From Dinochytrium kinnereticum (taxonomy: Eukaryota; Chytridiomycota; Chytridiomycetes; Chytridiales; Chytridiaceae): a DNA stretch of 32,186 nucleotides. The stretch is taken from positions 27,083 through 59,268 of the forward strand of contig JADGJT010000118.1 of the NCBI GenBank assembly GCA_027604005.1, given 5' to 3'. The position numbers and the translations under genes are program-made. Shown piece after piece: positions 1 to 10,196 of this stretch (within the stretch, counting starts at the first letter, position 1; every line of letters begins with the position of its first letter). The notes below the pieces were generated by a model. That model saw only the letters and a list, made by a program, of their open reading frames with translations. It did no database searches and was not told the origin of the DNA.

Positions 1-1767
1 AGGTTCGGGAAGTGGTAGCATTCCTGGCGGAAGGACGCAAACCATCAACCGAAGAAGAGGCAGAGCAGCTCAAGCTTAAACTGGAACTATCAGAGCAAGT
101 GCTGGTCATCCTCTGGTCTTTTAGCGAGATCAGCTTTGAAGTTGTTCAAACCATTTCATCAAAGGATGTTCTGGCCTTACTGTTTTTTATCACCGAATCC
201 TACAAAACAACACCCCACAATATCATCCAAAGCGCTGGTATGTGATTTTTTCATATTTTTATGTCCTCATACTTGTATTTAGCCCAAATTCTCAATACCA
301 TATCCGACGATAATAGCCCCGTTGTTGAGGCAATTCGACAGGAGGATCGGGCGGTACAACTTTTGAGGGCCTGTGTTTGTGGGGAGATTCCTGATTTCAA
401 CACATGGGAAGAGAACAGGTTCTTGACAAGGATATTGATGGGAAGTCTCCTCTACAATATTTATGGGGCTGATTTCGAGGTTTACAAGGCGATTTTAAAC
501 GCAGTGTCATTTTCTCTTTCATTCAACTTTGAAGATACTTTTTCAAAGTGTGAAAACATTGCAAAAGCTTCTGGGGACCTTCTACAGTCGAAGGGAATCG
601 AGGTCTGTGGCAGGAAATTTTAACGCGTCTGCATATTTCTTACCAGTTTTTCTAGGACCTCTCACAATCTGTCACTTCGAGTCTCGGAACTGTTCAGTTT
701 ACTTTAGAGCTTCTTACCAACATGTTTTCGGAAGAAAGTGCAAAAGAGTCTGCTTGGGAAGAAGCGCAAGCGAACGGTGACAGTGAAATGAATGCCGAGG
801 ATGATGACGACGAAGATTATGTTGACATGCAGGAAGACACCGAAGAGGAAAGCGAGTCTTCCAAAATCATGCAGAGATCTCTCGGGCTAGTGGAAGAATC
901 GAATCTGATCCCTCAAATTCTGAAAATATGCGGCATCTCATGCAAAGCGCTTCTTGGTTCGGAATCCACTGCTCATATTGTTACACATGCATCTGTTGTG
1001 CGTATACGGGCTTTCAGCTGTCTCAGCAACATGTTTACAATAGCTTCATCGACTGATTGGTTCCAACGGAATGTCAGTGGTCTTGCGCAAGTTTGGGGGG
1101 AACTTTTTCAGATGGCTCAGTTGGCTATTGGGGAGGCGCCGGTCTCGGCGGCAGAAGGAGGAAAGGCAGACGTTACGGAGTCCATTATCTCTCTTTTGTG
1201 GGCGATCGCTCGTGGGTTTGATGGCATCAACAATGGTCAAGGAGCCAAGCTCTTGGTAAGAGCTTTTATACACTCTTCCTTTTTTTTCTTTCACCTCGGT
1301 ACTCCTTCGATTTGATTGCTAATAGTATGCCAATGTGAAAAAAAAAAAAATAGCCATTAGCTGACGATCATATCACTGCTTTGATCCACTTCTCCTCCAC
1401 CGGATCGAAACCCATCCGAGTCATGTGCGTCGGTGTCCTTAGCATCCTCGGTAAAATCCAAGGTGCAATCGAGCGAAACCTTGCCATCGGCAACTTTTTC
1501 ATGAACTTGCTGAGCACTGAAGACTCCGTTGACGTTTTCGCCGAAGTGCTTAACGGCATTTACGACATTTACGCGGATAAGACTTTTGATTATGATTACC
1601 CTGTGTTTGTTACGCAGGGGTACCTTCAGAAGCTCAAGATGCTCTTTGAGAAGCTTCGAGCAAAGGTTAAAGCCCTCAACAAAAGGCAGAACAGGGCCGT
1701 GAGGGAGCGGGGGGATGAGGCTATCATGAACTTGAAGGCTTTCATTCAGTACAAGGAGAAGGAGTGA
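1..1767 (+). CDS. HEATR3/Syo1-like symportin, 5'-truncated by window
   Basis: C-terminal part of an armadillo/HEAT-repeat protein of the HEATR3/Syo1 family. In other species this family escorts the 5S RNP ribosomal proteins (uL18, uL5) into the nucleus for ribosome assembly. Exons fit 1-237, 283-602, 656-1255 and 1354-1767, with matching phases. The sequence shows repeated amphipathic helices. A strongly acidic loop (EDDDDEDYVDMQEDTEEE, coded near 797-855) sits where Syo1 has its acidic insertion. The C-terminus (FAEVLNGIYDIYADKTFDYD, then a K/R-rich helix and FIQYKEKE) is the family's characteristic end. The intron at 603-655 is the least certain; a longer 504-655 intron also keeps the frame. 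The start lies outside the window. TTC36 follows 72 bp downstream on the same strand. Confidence 0.85.
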
Positions 1768-1839
1768 AAGTGTAGTGAAAAAGGAACCTTTTAATGCGTT
1801 CCAGCTTGACCAATAACTTACAATAAAGTAGCACAAAGA

Positions 1840-2653
1840 ATGGCTGCGTCTCGAGATGAGGTTGGTCCCTTTTGCCTCCTATGCTGCCGATGGGGATAGC
1901 ATGCTGAACATCGCAAACCATGATCGCCTTTTTTCATCTCAAAGCAAGTCCTGGACATAATCTTCAACCCCGACAAAGAGCTGGTGCTTCCCGATGAGGG
2001 CTCGGAACCATTAAACCCTTGTAAGTGTTTAGCGATATGACCAAGAGGCGGCCCTAATCATTGATTTTCTAATAAATAGACCCTCAACCTTCCCAAGAAG
2101 TACTGGCACAGCTGAAATCATTGGAGAGAGAGGCTGTATCGTTTGCGGAAAAGGGGAAGGTTGACGATGCAATACAAAGTTTCACGAAATGTATTGAGCT
2201 TTGGCCCACATATGCGTCGGCTTATAATAACAGGTGATCTTTCATCAACTCCAGCATTAATTCATCTAACTAGTTTTTTCAAAGAGCTCAGGCACGGCGG
2301 TATAAATTTAGTTTTATTGACAATGGCTAAACAGATTCAGGATGAACGGTGACAAGGAAGGCTCATTAAAAGATCTGGACCTAGCCATCACCTTCGGAGT
2401 TGGCGATGCAAAGACGCTCAAACAGGTGAACATCATAAAATCCCCATACGGTCCATCCGCTTATTTACCCTTTCAGGCGTACTCCCAGCGGGGATTCCTA
2501 AAGAGACATTTGGGAGACGAGGCTGGCGCCAATGTAGATTTCGCAGAAGGCGCCAAATACGGTAACGAGCTCGCCAAAGCCGCCGTCAAAAACAACCCTT
2601 ACGCCAAGATGTGCAATGCAATGGTCAAAGAGGCCATGGCCAAACTTCAATAA
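1840..2653 (+). CDS. TTC36: TTC36-like tetratricopeptide repeat protein
   Basis: A 175-residue TPR protein in six exons: 1840-1860, 1945-2020, 2080-2233, 2285-2299, 2341-2425 and 2477-2653. All phases agree. It follows the TTC36 layout: an N-terminal IIFNPD motif, then TPR helices with WPTYASAYNNRAQARR, then LKDLDLAI, then YSQRGFLKRHLGDEAGANVDF, and a C-terminal NPYAKMCNAMVKEAM. Vertebrate TTC36 (HBP21) has the same order and a similar length (about 190 residues) and ends with a related NPYAALCNRML segment. TPRs bind protein partners, and the family has been linked to Hsp70; the fungal role is unknown. Two exons are very short: the first coding exon (21 nt) and exon 4 (15 nt). The start is the first ATG that joins in frame. 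The ENT transporter starts only 31 bp after the stop. Confidence 0.86.
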
Positions 2654-2684
2654 AAAACTCGAAAATAAAAACTTGTCACAAAAA

Positions 2685-4170
2685 ATGGATGAAGTTGAAG
2701 AGGCACGGCGAACGCCTCCCGTCGGTTACAGGACCTATCTGGTCTTCCTGCTGTTTGGGGTGACCTCGCTTATTGCTTGGAACACTTGGATTACATCTTT
2801 TGCGCATTACAAGGTGGTGTTGAAGGATTCACCTTACGCCGACTCGTTTCAGAACTATTTTGCGGTGGTTTATATGGGGACCAACCTGCTTTGTCTCTGC
2901 ATGCTGCTGTTCTTTGGTGAAAGGGTTTGAGAACAGTTCTTCGTTTAGTTTTCTCATTGATGATGAACAGCTTGGCCCAAGCACTAGGCTCAAAATAGGC
3001 TTGACGATGAATGCTGCCGTCTTCTCGGCAGCTGGTCTCATGACTTTGGTTGCCACAAAGATGAATGCAACAACTTACTTTGCTATCACCCTAGTCTTCA
3101 TAGTAATATCGGCAGCAGTAAGCGAGCTTGATTTTAGGAATAATTAGATAACCTTTTTTAACAGGGAGCAGCACTTGTTGCTGGAGTCTTTGCTTTTGCG
3201 TCGCAGTACCATCAGCTCTGCACTCAGGCCATATCCACTGGTCAAGGATTTGCAGGGCTCGTTCCAGCCGTGACGGTCTGGCTTCTCCTCTTTTCAGGTT
3301 CGGAAACGTCCGATCGGACAGGAAACAGCGCAACCAAATCTTTTGCGTTGAGGTGAGCATGGGAAAAGCCCTTTCATTGTCCTTTAGTCAAAAAACTAAA
3401 TTGTAAGAAATAAAAAACATCCAGCGCGATCTTGACCCTCAGTGCAGGCCTAGGCTACTATATCCTCCCAAAACCCCACTCGGAAGAATATGCCGCTCTA
3501 CCCTCAGACGAAGACCCTGAAGTAAACCCGCATGTTGCTGATCCCGTCTCCGCAGAAGTTGCTTCAAAGCCTCACTGGTCATCACTTTTCTCAAACAAAG
3601 CTTTGATGGATAAGATCAAGTTTTTTGTTTTCGCGATGTTCCTCAACTTTGTAGTCAGCCTTGGACTCTTCCCGGCGGTTCTTTCGAGTGTTAGGCCTGT
3701 AACGGAGGGGAAGGAGAATACGGGGTTGTTTGTGGCTACTATGTTTGTTGTTTTTAATATCTGTGATGTCCTTGGGAAGGTGTGTCTGCGATCTTCTTAC
3801 TTTTTTTGGAGTTCGTGTTTGTTGTAACCTTCATATCATTTAGGCGCTACCTGGATTCTCCTTTGCAAGAATACGCTCCGGTGTCACTCTCTTCACCATC
3901 TCCCTGATTCGTTTCGTCTTTATACCCCTTTTCTTCATGTGCAATGTTCATAGGCACGTCCTTCCAAGAGTCTTTGGTGACGTTGGCTTCTTTGTTCTCG
4001 TTGGCGCTCTCTCATCTTCTGGAGGATGGATGGCCACAGATATTTTTATGGAAGTTCCCAATGCTGTTGCTCAGGGTGAGGAGTTTGTCGCGACCGATAT
4101 TGTAGTCTTTGTTCTTGCGCTGGGATTGGCTTCTGGGAGTTTCTTTTCGTTGCTTTTGACGAGCCTGTAA
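2685..4170 (+). CDS. Equilibrative nucleoside transporter (ENT/SLC29 family)
   Basis: A 418-residue polytopic membrane protein in five exons: 2685-2924, 2971-3117, 3165-3352, 3425-3779 and 3844-4170. ENT proteins move nucleosides or nucleobases down their gradient; the fungal relative Fun26 sits on the vacuole membrane. Visible family marks are the first helix TYLVFLLFGVTSLIAWNTWI, the SQYHQLCTQAISTGQGFAGL helix, a hydrophilic central loop rich in acidic and Pro residues (about 218-260), the NICDVLGK motif, and RFVFIPLFFMCNV, which matches the conserved ENT helix-8 signature. The last helices end at LLLTSL. The first intron uses a weak GTTTGA donor, chosen because it is the only one that keeps the phase. 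The start is the first in-frame ATG, 31 bp after TTC36. The gene converges on BUR1, leaving 220 bp between the two stops. Confidence 0.9.
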
Positions 4171-4390
4171 AAAGGATTCCGCCCAAACCTGATGGTTATC
4201 TTACCATTTGAGCTGCTGGCTGTTTGTTGTTTGTGTTTCTTTATCTGTTCAAGGACGAGAGAATGGATTCTCTGACCTATTAATATCTATGCCATTATTC
4301 TCATTGTAATTGTAATTTACATGAATATTTATTCGTTCAAATCCCGTGAGCCTATGATAGGACAGACAGCGCAGAAGCAAATAAGCAAAC

Positions 4391-7101
4391 CTAAATATTA
4401 TTAGGCCGTGGTGGTAAAGGATGCGCCTTAGACCTCGCATCCCTGTCCCGCTCCTTCCCTTCCCTATCCCTATCACCCCCACGATCCCGATTATCCCTCC
4501 GATGATCCCTCCCATCTCTATGCCCATGCCCACCATAATGATCCATCCTCTGATGATGCCCTCCTCCACCAGGACCACCAGGACCTCCTTGTCTCCCTCG
4601 CCAGTCTTGTGGATGTTTACCACCCCCTGATGGACCGCCTATTCCACCCGGACCGCCTCCGGGACCGCCACGGTGATGCCTGTCTCCGCGGCTATGAGAG
4701 ATGTCGTAGTGGGGAGGTAATTCGGGAAGGAGGTTTTTCATGCCAGGAATGGAGTTGGCGAGATCCATGGCTTCGTTTTTCTTGACCCGGGAAGAGAGCT
4801 CATGGGAAGAGTCCCAATTATCGTTGAAGCTTTATTTTATTGTTTTTTAAAAAAAAAATATAATTGATGTTAGAAGTTATGGGTTTATGAACAGGATGGA
4901 ACGAGAGACTTACTCTGCTGTGCCGGGTTCTGCCGTCTTAGGTGCGCAGAAAAAGTATCTGTGGTTGACTGCCTCTTCAGCTGTAAGCCTCTGCGCCGGA
5001 TCACAAATGAGCAATTGTTCCAGCAATTCGACCGCGCCTTCAAACCGAGTATCCTGCATAAAGCTTCATGAACACGCCCCCAAATCAGTCAACATCGACG
5101 CTCACAGTAAGATGAAAACATGAAAATTATGGGGGGTGAATAACCAAACCACTTACTGATGAAACCTGCTACGAATCCCCTTTTGAAAGGTCCTCTCGAA
5201 CGCCGCGATCCCGCTCTTATTCAGCAGCTCAGGGAACTGCGGCCACGATGACTCGTTCGGTGTCCCACAGAGCTGGAAAATCTTGTTCAGCTGGTCAAGG
5301 TCGTCATTTCCCATCAGGATAGGCTTCCTCCTCAGAATCTCACCAAACACACACCTAATAACATCTCAATAAACTTGTGCATAAAGTAACGGAACGACTG
5401 GGAAAAAAAACCTACCCAACACCCCACATATCTATTGCAGGCCCGTACATCGTTACGCCTAAAAGAAGCTCAGGAGGCCGGTACCATCGTGTAACGACGC
5501 AGTTGGTATAGTTATTGTGACTTGTGGGATGGTAAGCGCGGGCAAGACCAAAATCTGCAATCTTCAAGTTCCCACGGTTGTCGACGAGGATGTTGGCAGT
5601 TTTCATGTCTCTATGAAGGATGTTGTTCTATTAAAGTGAAAGCAAAACTTAGCGTCCGGTGAGAAGGAGATGAGCATCTTACCGCGTGGAGATGTCTTGT
5701 GCCTTCGAGGAGCTGCTTTGTATAGCTTTTGATTTGTGACGGGTTGAATCGGACGTTGGGGTTCTCAAGCAGCCCTGTGAGGTCATGGTCCATGTATGGG
5801 AACACCATGTAGATTTCTCCACGGGTGCGTGTTTGCTTGTTTCCTACCAAAAAATTGTTTAATCACACAGCGATATGGCAATTGCAAACTTCTCACCCTT
5901 TTTAACGGCCATCTCAGTCAGCTGCACAATGTTTTTGTGGTGCAGAGACTTTAGGATTTTGATTTCTCGCAGTGCAGTTATTGGAATCTGTTACTCGTGA
6001 TTAAAAAGGCTGACAAGAAAGAATGGTGATATATTTACCCCTTCCTTTTCGTTATGCATTAGAATCTTTTTCAAAGCATAACGCTTTTTAGACTTTGCAT
6101 GAAGCATAGTGTTCACCTCACTGTTAAGACCGAAAAGAGCAAAAGGTTATACATATTGAGCTACAGCCAAACCATGAAAAGACGAATAAACCACAAAAAT
6201 AAACAAAAAACAACCACTCACCCAAACGTCCCCTCCCCAATCTTCTTCTCCATCAAATATTCTTCAACCGAAGAACACCCCACAAACTGTCGCAACTCCA
6301 TCCTCTGTCGCCCCAACCCCTCCCTCCGACTCTGAGTCGAAGGCGATCTCCCATCCGTCAAGCTCGGCGACGAAGCAGCCTCAGAGAAAGCTCCTGGAGT
6401 CACATGATCCTGGATTCCCTGATCATCTTCCACACCACCATAGCCATCGTCCACTCCTTTTGAGGACTCCCATGATCCGTTACGGCTTTTACTAGCGAAG
6501 GAGGCGTCGTCTTCGTAATGGGTTGGGTGGAGGGGCGCTCGAGGGGGTGATGGGATAGGGCCTTCGTCTGCGGAGGGGGATTGGTAATCATCAAGTTGCA
6601 TGTCGTCGTCGGAGAGGGCGCCAGCCTCTTTATCATCTTGGCGAGTGAAAGGAATGCGAAGCGGATGTGAGCATCTGGATTAGATGCCAATTCTCTTTTC
6701 ATTCATGTACAGAGGATACTTATGAACTCACCATCTTCACCCCCCTCCCGAGCAACCGGTGATGTGGACTTGCTGTCCGAATCAACCTTCATCCTCTGTC
6801 TCGGAGCACCATCCTCCCCCATCTCCACATCCAACGGTCGCTTCTCCCTCATTGAAGTATCCACCGAATCCGGTACCTCTCCAGGCTCTACCGAGGCTCC
6901 CTCGTCGCCCTTGCCAGTCCCTTCCGCCGCAACCTCACCAGGCTCAACAGCTACAAGGGGCAATTCCAGGGCAATAATCGGGTTGATTAAAAAACAGGTA
7001 TCGGTTAGAGAGATGGTCGGGCGGGCGGTGTGCTGATGTATTCCCCCGTCGCCGGGTAGTTCGTGATGCCCCTCACCTGGAGTAGCGGTGTTGGTGTCCA
7101 T
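4391..7101 (-). CDS. BUR1: CDK9/Bur1-type cyclin-dependent kinase
   Basis: A Ser/Thr kinase of 705 residues in nine exons: 7101-6732, 6636-6222, 6120-6039, 5987-5897, 5843-5683, 5627-5416, 5354-5157, 5063-4914 and 4829-4391. Bur1/CDK9 with its cyclin phosphorylates the RNA polymerase II tail and elongation factors in the nucleus. Kinase marks are the glycine loop [11 protein letters not shown] (about 253-263), [14 protein letters not shown], the [11 protein letters not shown] helix, [26 protein letters not shown] (378-385), DFGLAR (398-403), and the T-loop [20 protein letters not shown] with activating Thr near 414. All catalytic residues are intact. The N-terminal 250 residues are acidic and Ser/Pro-rich. 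The C-terminal tail is Gly-, Arg- and Asp-rich, with RGG-like and RD-dipeptide runs. Two introns (5156-5064, 4913-4830) use AAG acceptors. CDK12/13 is the alternative, but the LLENP and NEKEG motifs favour Bur1/CDK9. Confidence 0.9.
4395..4720 (-). other. Gly/Arg/Asp-rich low-complexity tail of the CDK9/Bur1 kinase
   Basis: Within the last BUR1 exon the frame codes a disordered segment. [12 protein letters not shown] and [12 protein letters not shown] blocks come first, followed by alternating Arg-Asp and His-Arg dipeptides ending in [15 protein letters not shown]. It lies after the kinase fold and before the stop. Such tails often bind RNA or drive condensation; a role here is inference from composition only. 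Confidence 0.75.
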
Positions 7102-7139
7102 TCGAAATTGAATTCAAGGGAAAAATTGTCCTTCAAAGA
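7102..7139. promoter_or_regulatory. 38-bp gap between divergent start codons (BUR1 / F-box gene)
   Basis: The ATG of BUR1 (reading left from 7101) and the ATG of the F-box gene (reading right from 7140) are 38 bp apart. The spacer is AT-rich with no visible TATA box. Both promoters must overlap one another or lie inside the neighbour's transcribed sequence. Confidence 0.6.
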
Positions 7140-8118
7140 ATGTCAGTAGTCGCAGCACCCATCGAGACCCTCCCGCAAGAGCTGCTCTCCATGATCATCT
7201 CACGGCTGCAAGACCCAACGCATCTGATTCGATTCATCAGCTCTTCAAAGAAACTGCTGCGGAAGTTTACGGATGACTCGTTCCAGATCTTTTGGTTGAA
7301 GCGAACGCTGGCAGCTATGAGGTTCACGACGTTGAAGGAGGCCACGCTGTTGATTCAGCATGCGTCCGCCGAATCTATTCTCCTGAATCTGTCTCCTCCA
7401 TCTTGCACATCCAGCCACCCCACCTCACCTTCATCAAAGTCAACATCGCGATACCGACCTCCAACCCCTTCGTCATCGCCGCAAAGGGACACGTCAGCCA
7501 TGTCCAGACTTCTGCTTCGAAGCGTGGCATGGCATCGCGCCTTCTTGCTTCACAAATGGATCTGCAGCTTTTGTTTTCGGATTGGAGATGGGTCGGATAG
7601 AGTTGGCATTGGAAAGGTTGTTATGGATCGAAGTGGAGTGGCTGGAAGGGTGGGATTTGGGGTTGGGGTTGGTAGGGTCGCGTGTGTGGATGCCGAACCG
7701 AATCTCTGTGGGTATTGCGGATGCCGGTTTTGCTGGGATTGTGTTTCCGTTATTGATTACTGCTGCAGCTGTTCCGAGAGGTGAGGGGGCTGGCGTTTTT
7801 TGAATTTTTTTTTTTTTTGTTTTCAATCCTTCATCGTTATCCTCTAATTCCTGTATTGCTTCCCGTCGCTCGTCAACCCCACTTGAAAACTCAGCTGGAT
7901 GAGGTTTTGCCCAAGGTAAGCCTTTTGTCGCTTTTTCGCCCCTCCCCATTTCCGCGTCTTGTCCCCCAGCTATTCATCGCTTTTACGAACATAAAAGGTG
8001 TTGGCCAAAAGTCTTCCCTGAATGCGTGGGTTGCAGGCAGCGCGGTTGCATTCACTGCCTTGCAACTGAGTACTGGACTTTTAAACCTTCTGGAGCGATA
8101 TGCGATGACTGTACTTGA
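7140..8118 (+). CDS. F-box protein with C-terminal Cys-rich (zinc-binding) domain
   Basis: A predicted 260-residue protein in three exons: 7140-7780, 7895-7915 and 7998-8118. The N-terminus (APIETLPQELLSMIISRLQD, then IRFISSSKKLL) looks like an F-box, the Skp1-binding helix bundle of SCF ubiquitin ligases. A Ser/Pro-rich linker follows (about 80-125). The C-terminal half is full of paired cysteines: WICSFCF, LCGYCGCRFCWDC, YCCSCS, FCPRC, PECVGCRQRGCIHC and AICDDC at the end. That pattern suggests two or more bound zinc ions. The middle exon is only 21 nt yet supplies the first Cys of the FCPRC pair, and both flanking introns fit in phase (2 then 2), which supports the model. The family is not recognised. 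If the F-box works, the Cys-rich part would be the substrate- or nucleic-acid-binding side; this is inference. It converges on the GT10 gene. Confidence 0.68.
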
Positions 8119-8280
8119 AGAGAGCTCAATATTACAAACGCCACGAGAATGCCCTTCCACTCCCCGACTATCTACACACTATTTCACATAATCTATACTC
8201 TACCCACACATTAATTAAATAAGCATCCAACAGTATACTTAGTACTGCTCAATGAGCCGAACACCTTTCATAAAAGCACC

Positions 8281-10134
8281 TCAACCGCCACCAACAGCCT
8301 CCTCCACGACCCCAGTCTTATTAGCCCCTCCCTTCCCCTCATTATTCGTCATCCTCGTCTCCAAAAGCGCATGCAACCGTATCAACTCCTGCAAACCACT
8401 CCTATCCTCCACCAAAGGCGCTCTAAAAGCCGCATCCCCACCAACCCTCTTCGCAACCTCCTCACAAACCCTACAAACAGACCTCGTCGCCGTCCACTCC
8501 CACAATCTCAAAAACTCTCCGCGAAGCTCTGACCCCGTTTTAGCGTTCCGCCAGGACATCATGTCCAACCATTGTGTGCTGTTCCTGGCGGTGTTTTGAA
8601 GTTGACGAACGAGACGATCGGGGCTGGTCTCGGTGCCTCGGATTGAAAAGTGGGAGTTGTTGGCTGGGATGAACCTTTCCAGATCCCTGGGTCCCCAGAT
8701 GACGGGGACAGAGCTGTAAGCCAAGCTCTTGAAAAAATTCTCGGAGACGTACCCCTCAACATCAGCGTGCTCCTCCCAGACCAGATGAAACAGGTACCTG
8801 GTCGTCATGCGGACTTTTTGGTTCTCGTTCAACTTCTTCCCGTTCTCGAGGGTGTGTGTTGCGAGACAGGATCCGTAGATGTGAAGGCTCATCTGTGCTC
8901 GAAGCTTTGTCAGGAAGTTGATGGCCCCAGGGTGGAGTCGCGAGCAGGGAGGTGTGAATGCGATCATCCCTCGAATGCGTTTGTAATACGACCGACCGCT
9001 CATCTGAGTTTCTCTGACGATGGACGCAAAATCAAAAAAGTCAGAGTAGACTCGATCGATAAGGTTGATGGGAACGTCGGATCGACCGCTGAACCCGACC
9101 TCAATATCACCGTGATGCTGGGGTCGGTCTTGGTTGCAGACCTCAGGCGTGTGAAAGGATGTGTTGCCATCTGGTAGGCGGAGAAAGTTGCGACCTCCGC
9201 ATATCATCCCTGTGTCAAACGGAATCGTGACCGATTCGCTCATGTACGTCGCGTCGTTGGGATGTTCGTAGGTGACTTTGGGTGGTTTCAACATCATCGT
9301 GACGCGAATCTTGTCCCTCGAGGATGGCATTATTGAGCTGGACGCGTGCGCGGAAAGAGGTTGTGACGGATACAACTTTGCGTGAGCAGCGTCATTGAAA
9401 CTCACTAAATCGGATTTTGATAGCCATAGATGATCAAACTGATGCTGAGTGAAGGGTTCGGAATGTTTCAGGTCGGTTGCCACGAATGCGCAGGAGAGTT
9501 CGCATCGCCTTGTTGAGTGAATCATTTGGTACGGATGATGGAATATCGCATTGTAGTCTTTAATCTCGGTTGGGACGTGGATGATGATTGTTTTCTTGGA
9601 TCGAGCGCTTTCGAGGACCTCTGCATGAGTGCACATGATTCAGTGTCTTTGCTCCAGCAGCCAGGGAAAAAAGCAAACCCAAAAATAACAACAAACAAAC
9701 AAAAAAAAGACACCCCTACCGTCTTTCATAACCTCAAAACTCCATCTTGTCTCCTCATAAGGCTTAATCTCTACCTCCCTCCCCTCCCCCTGCAAGTTAA
9801 ATTGCAAAACCCCCAACACAATCCCAACAATCCCCAGTACCAGAATCCTTACTAACCTTCCATTAAGACACGATGCCATCCCTCCCGCATCCACGCCATT
9901 AATGTACCCGCTCAAACAAGGACAAACAACTGACCAAAACCCATGCCGTCTCCAAGGCGGATTACTCAAATCCAGTATAACAAACGCCGACTTTTTGGAT
10001 TTCGAAAACAGTGGAAGACTGCTAGAATTCGTAGAATCTGGAATGTCATATTCTGATGACGATAATGCGGATGAAGCCTGGCCTGCACGCCGTCTCTGCT
10101 TCACCCAGAGTCCCAGAAAGAAAGCAAGGCACAT
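8281..10134 (-). CDS. GT10 fucosyltransferase-like type II membrane enzyme
   Basis: Two exons, 10134-9720 and 9620-8281, joined in phase 1, give 584 residues. The C-terminal half matches glycosyltransferase family 10 (alpha-1,3/1,4-fucosyltransferases). The block YLFHLVWEE (about 414-422) with YVSENFFKSLAYSSVPVIWG and PRDLERFIP corresponds to the donor (GDP-fucose) site signature, where animal enzymes read FENS...DYITEK...VPV. These enzymes act in the Golgi lumen on glycoprotein or glycolipid glycans. A single strong membrane helix (RLVRILVLGIVGIVLGVL, about 93-110) precedes the catalytic part. The first Met at 10134 gives a long cytosolic tail; Met 86, starting at 9879, would give the short tail typical of Golgi type II enzymes and is a good alternative. 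NxS/T sites occur in the lumenal part. The gene diverges from VPS37. Confidence 0.82.
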
Positions 10135-10196
10135 CAGTAAACAAAAAGTTGAGCTCGAATTGTCAGAAGAATTTTACGTGGTTTGAGAAAAAATTG
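10135..10196. promoter_or_regulatory. Short divergent spacer between GT10 and VPS37
   Basis: If GT10 starts at its first Met, only 62 bp separate the two divergent start codons. If it starts at Met 86, the spacer is 317 bp. No TATA box was seen in the 62 bp. Confidence 0.5.

Noticed and set aside
504..655. Longer intron 504-655 in the HEATR3 gene
   Set aside because: It keeps the frame, but the 53-nt intron 603-655 has a branch-like TTTAAC and retains a plausible helical segment, so the shorter one was preferred.
4421..4630. Plus-strand Pro/Ile-rich open frame
   Set aside because: Antisense shadow of the Gly/Arg-rich tail of the BUR1 kinase.
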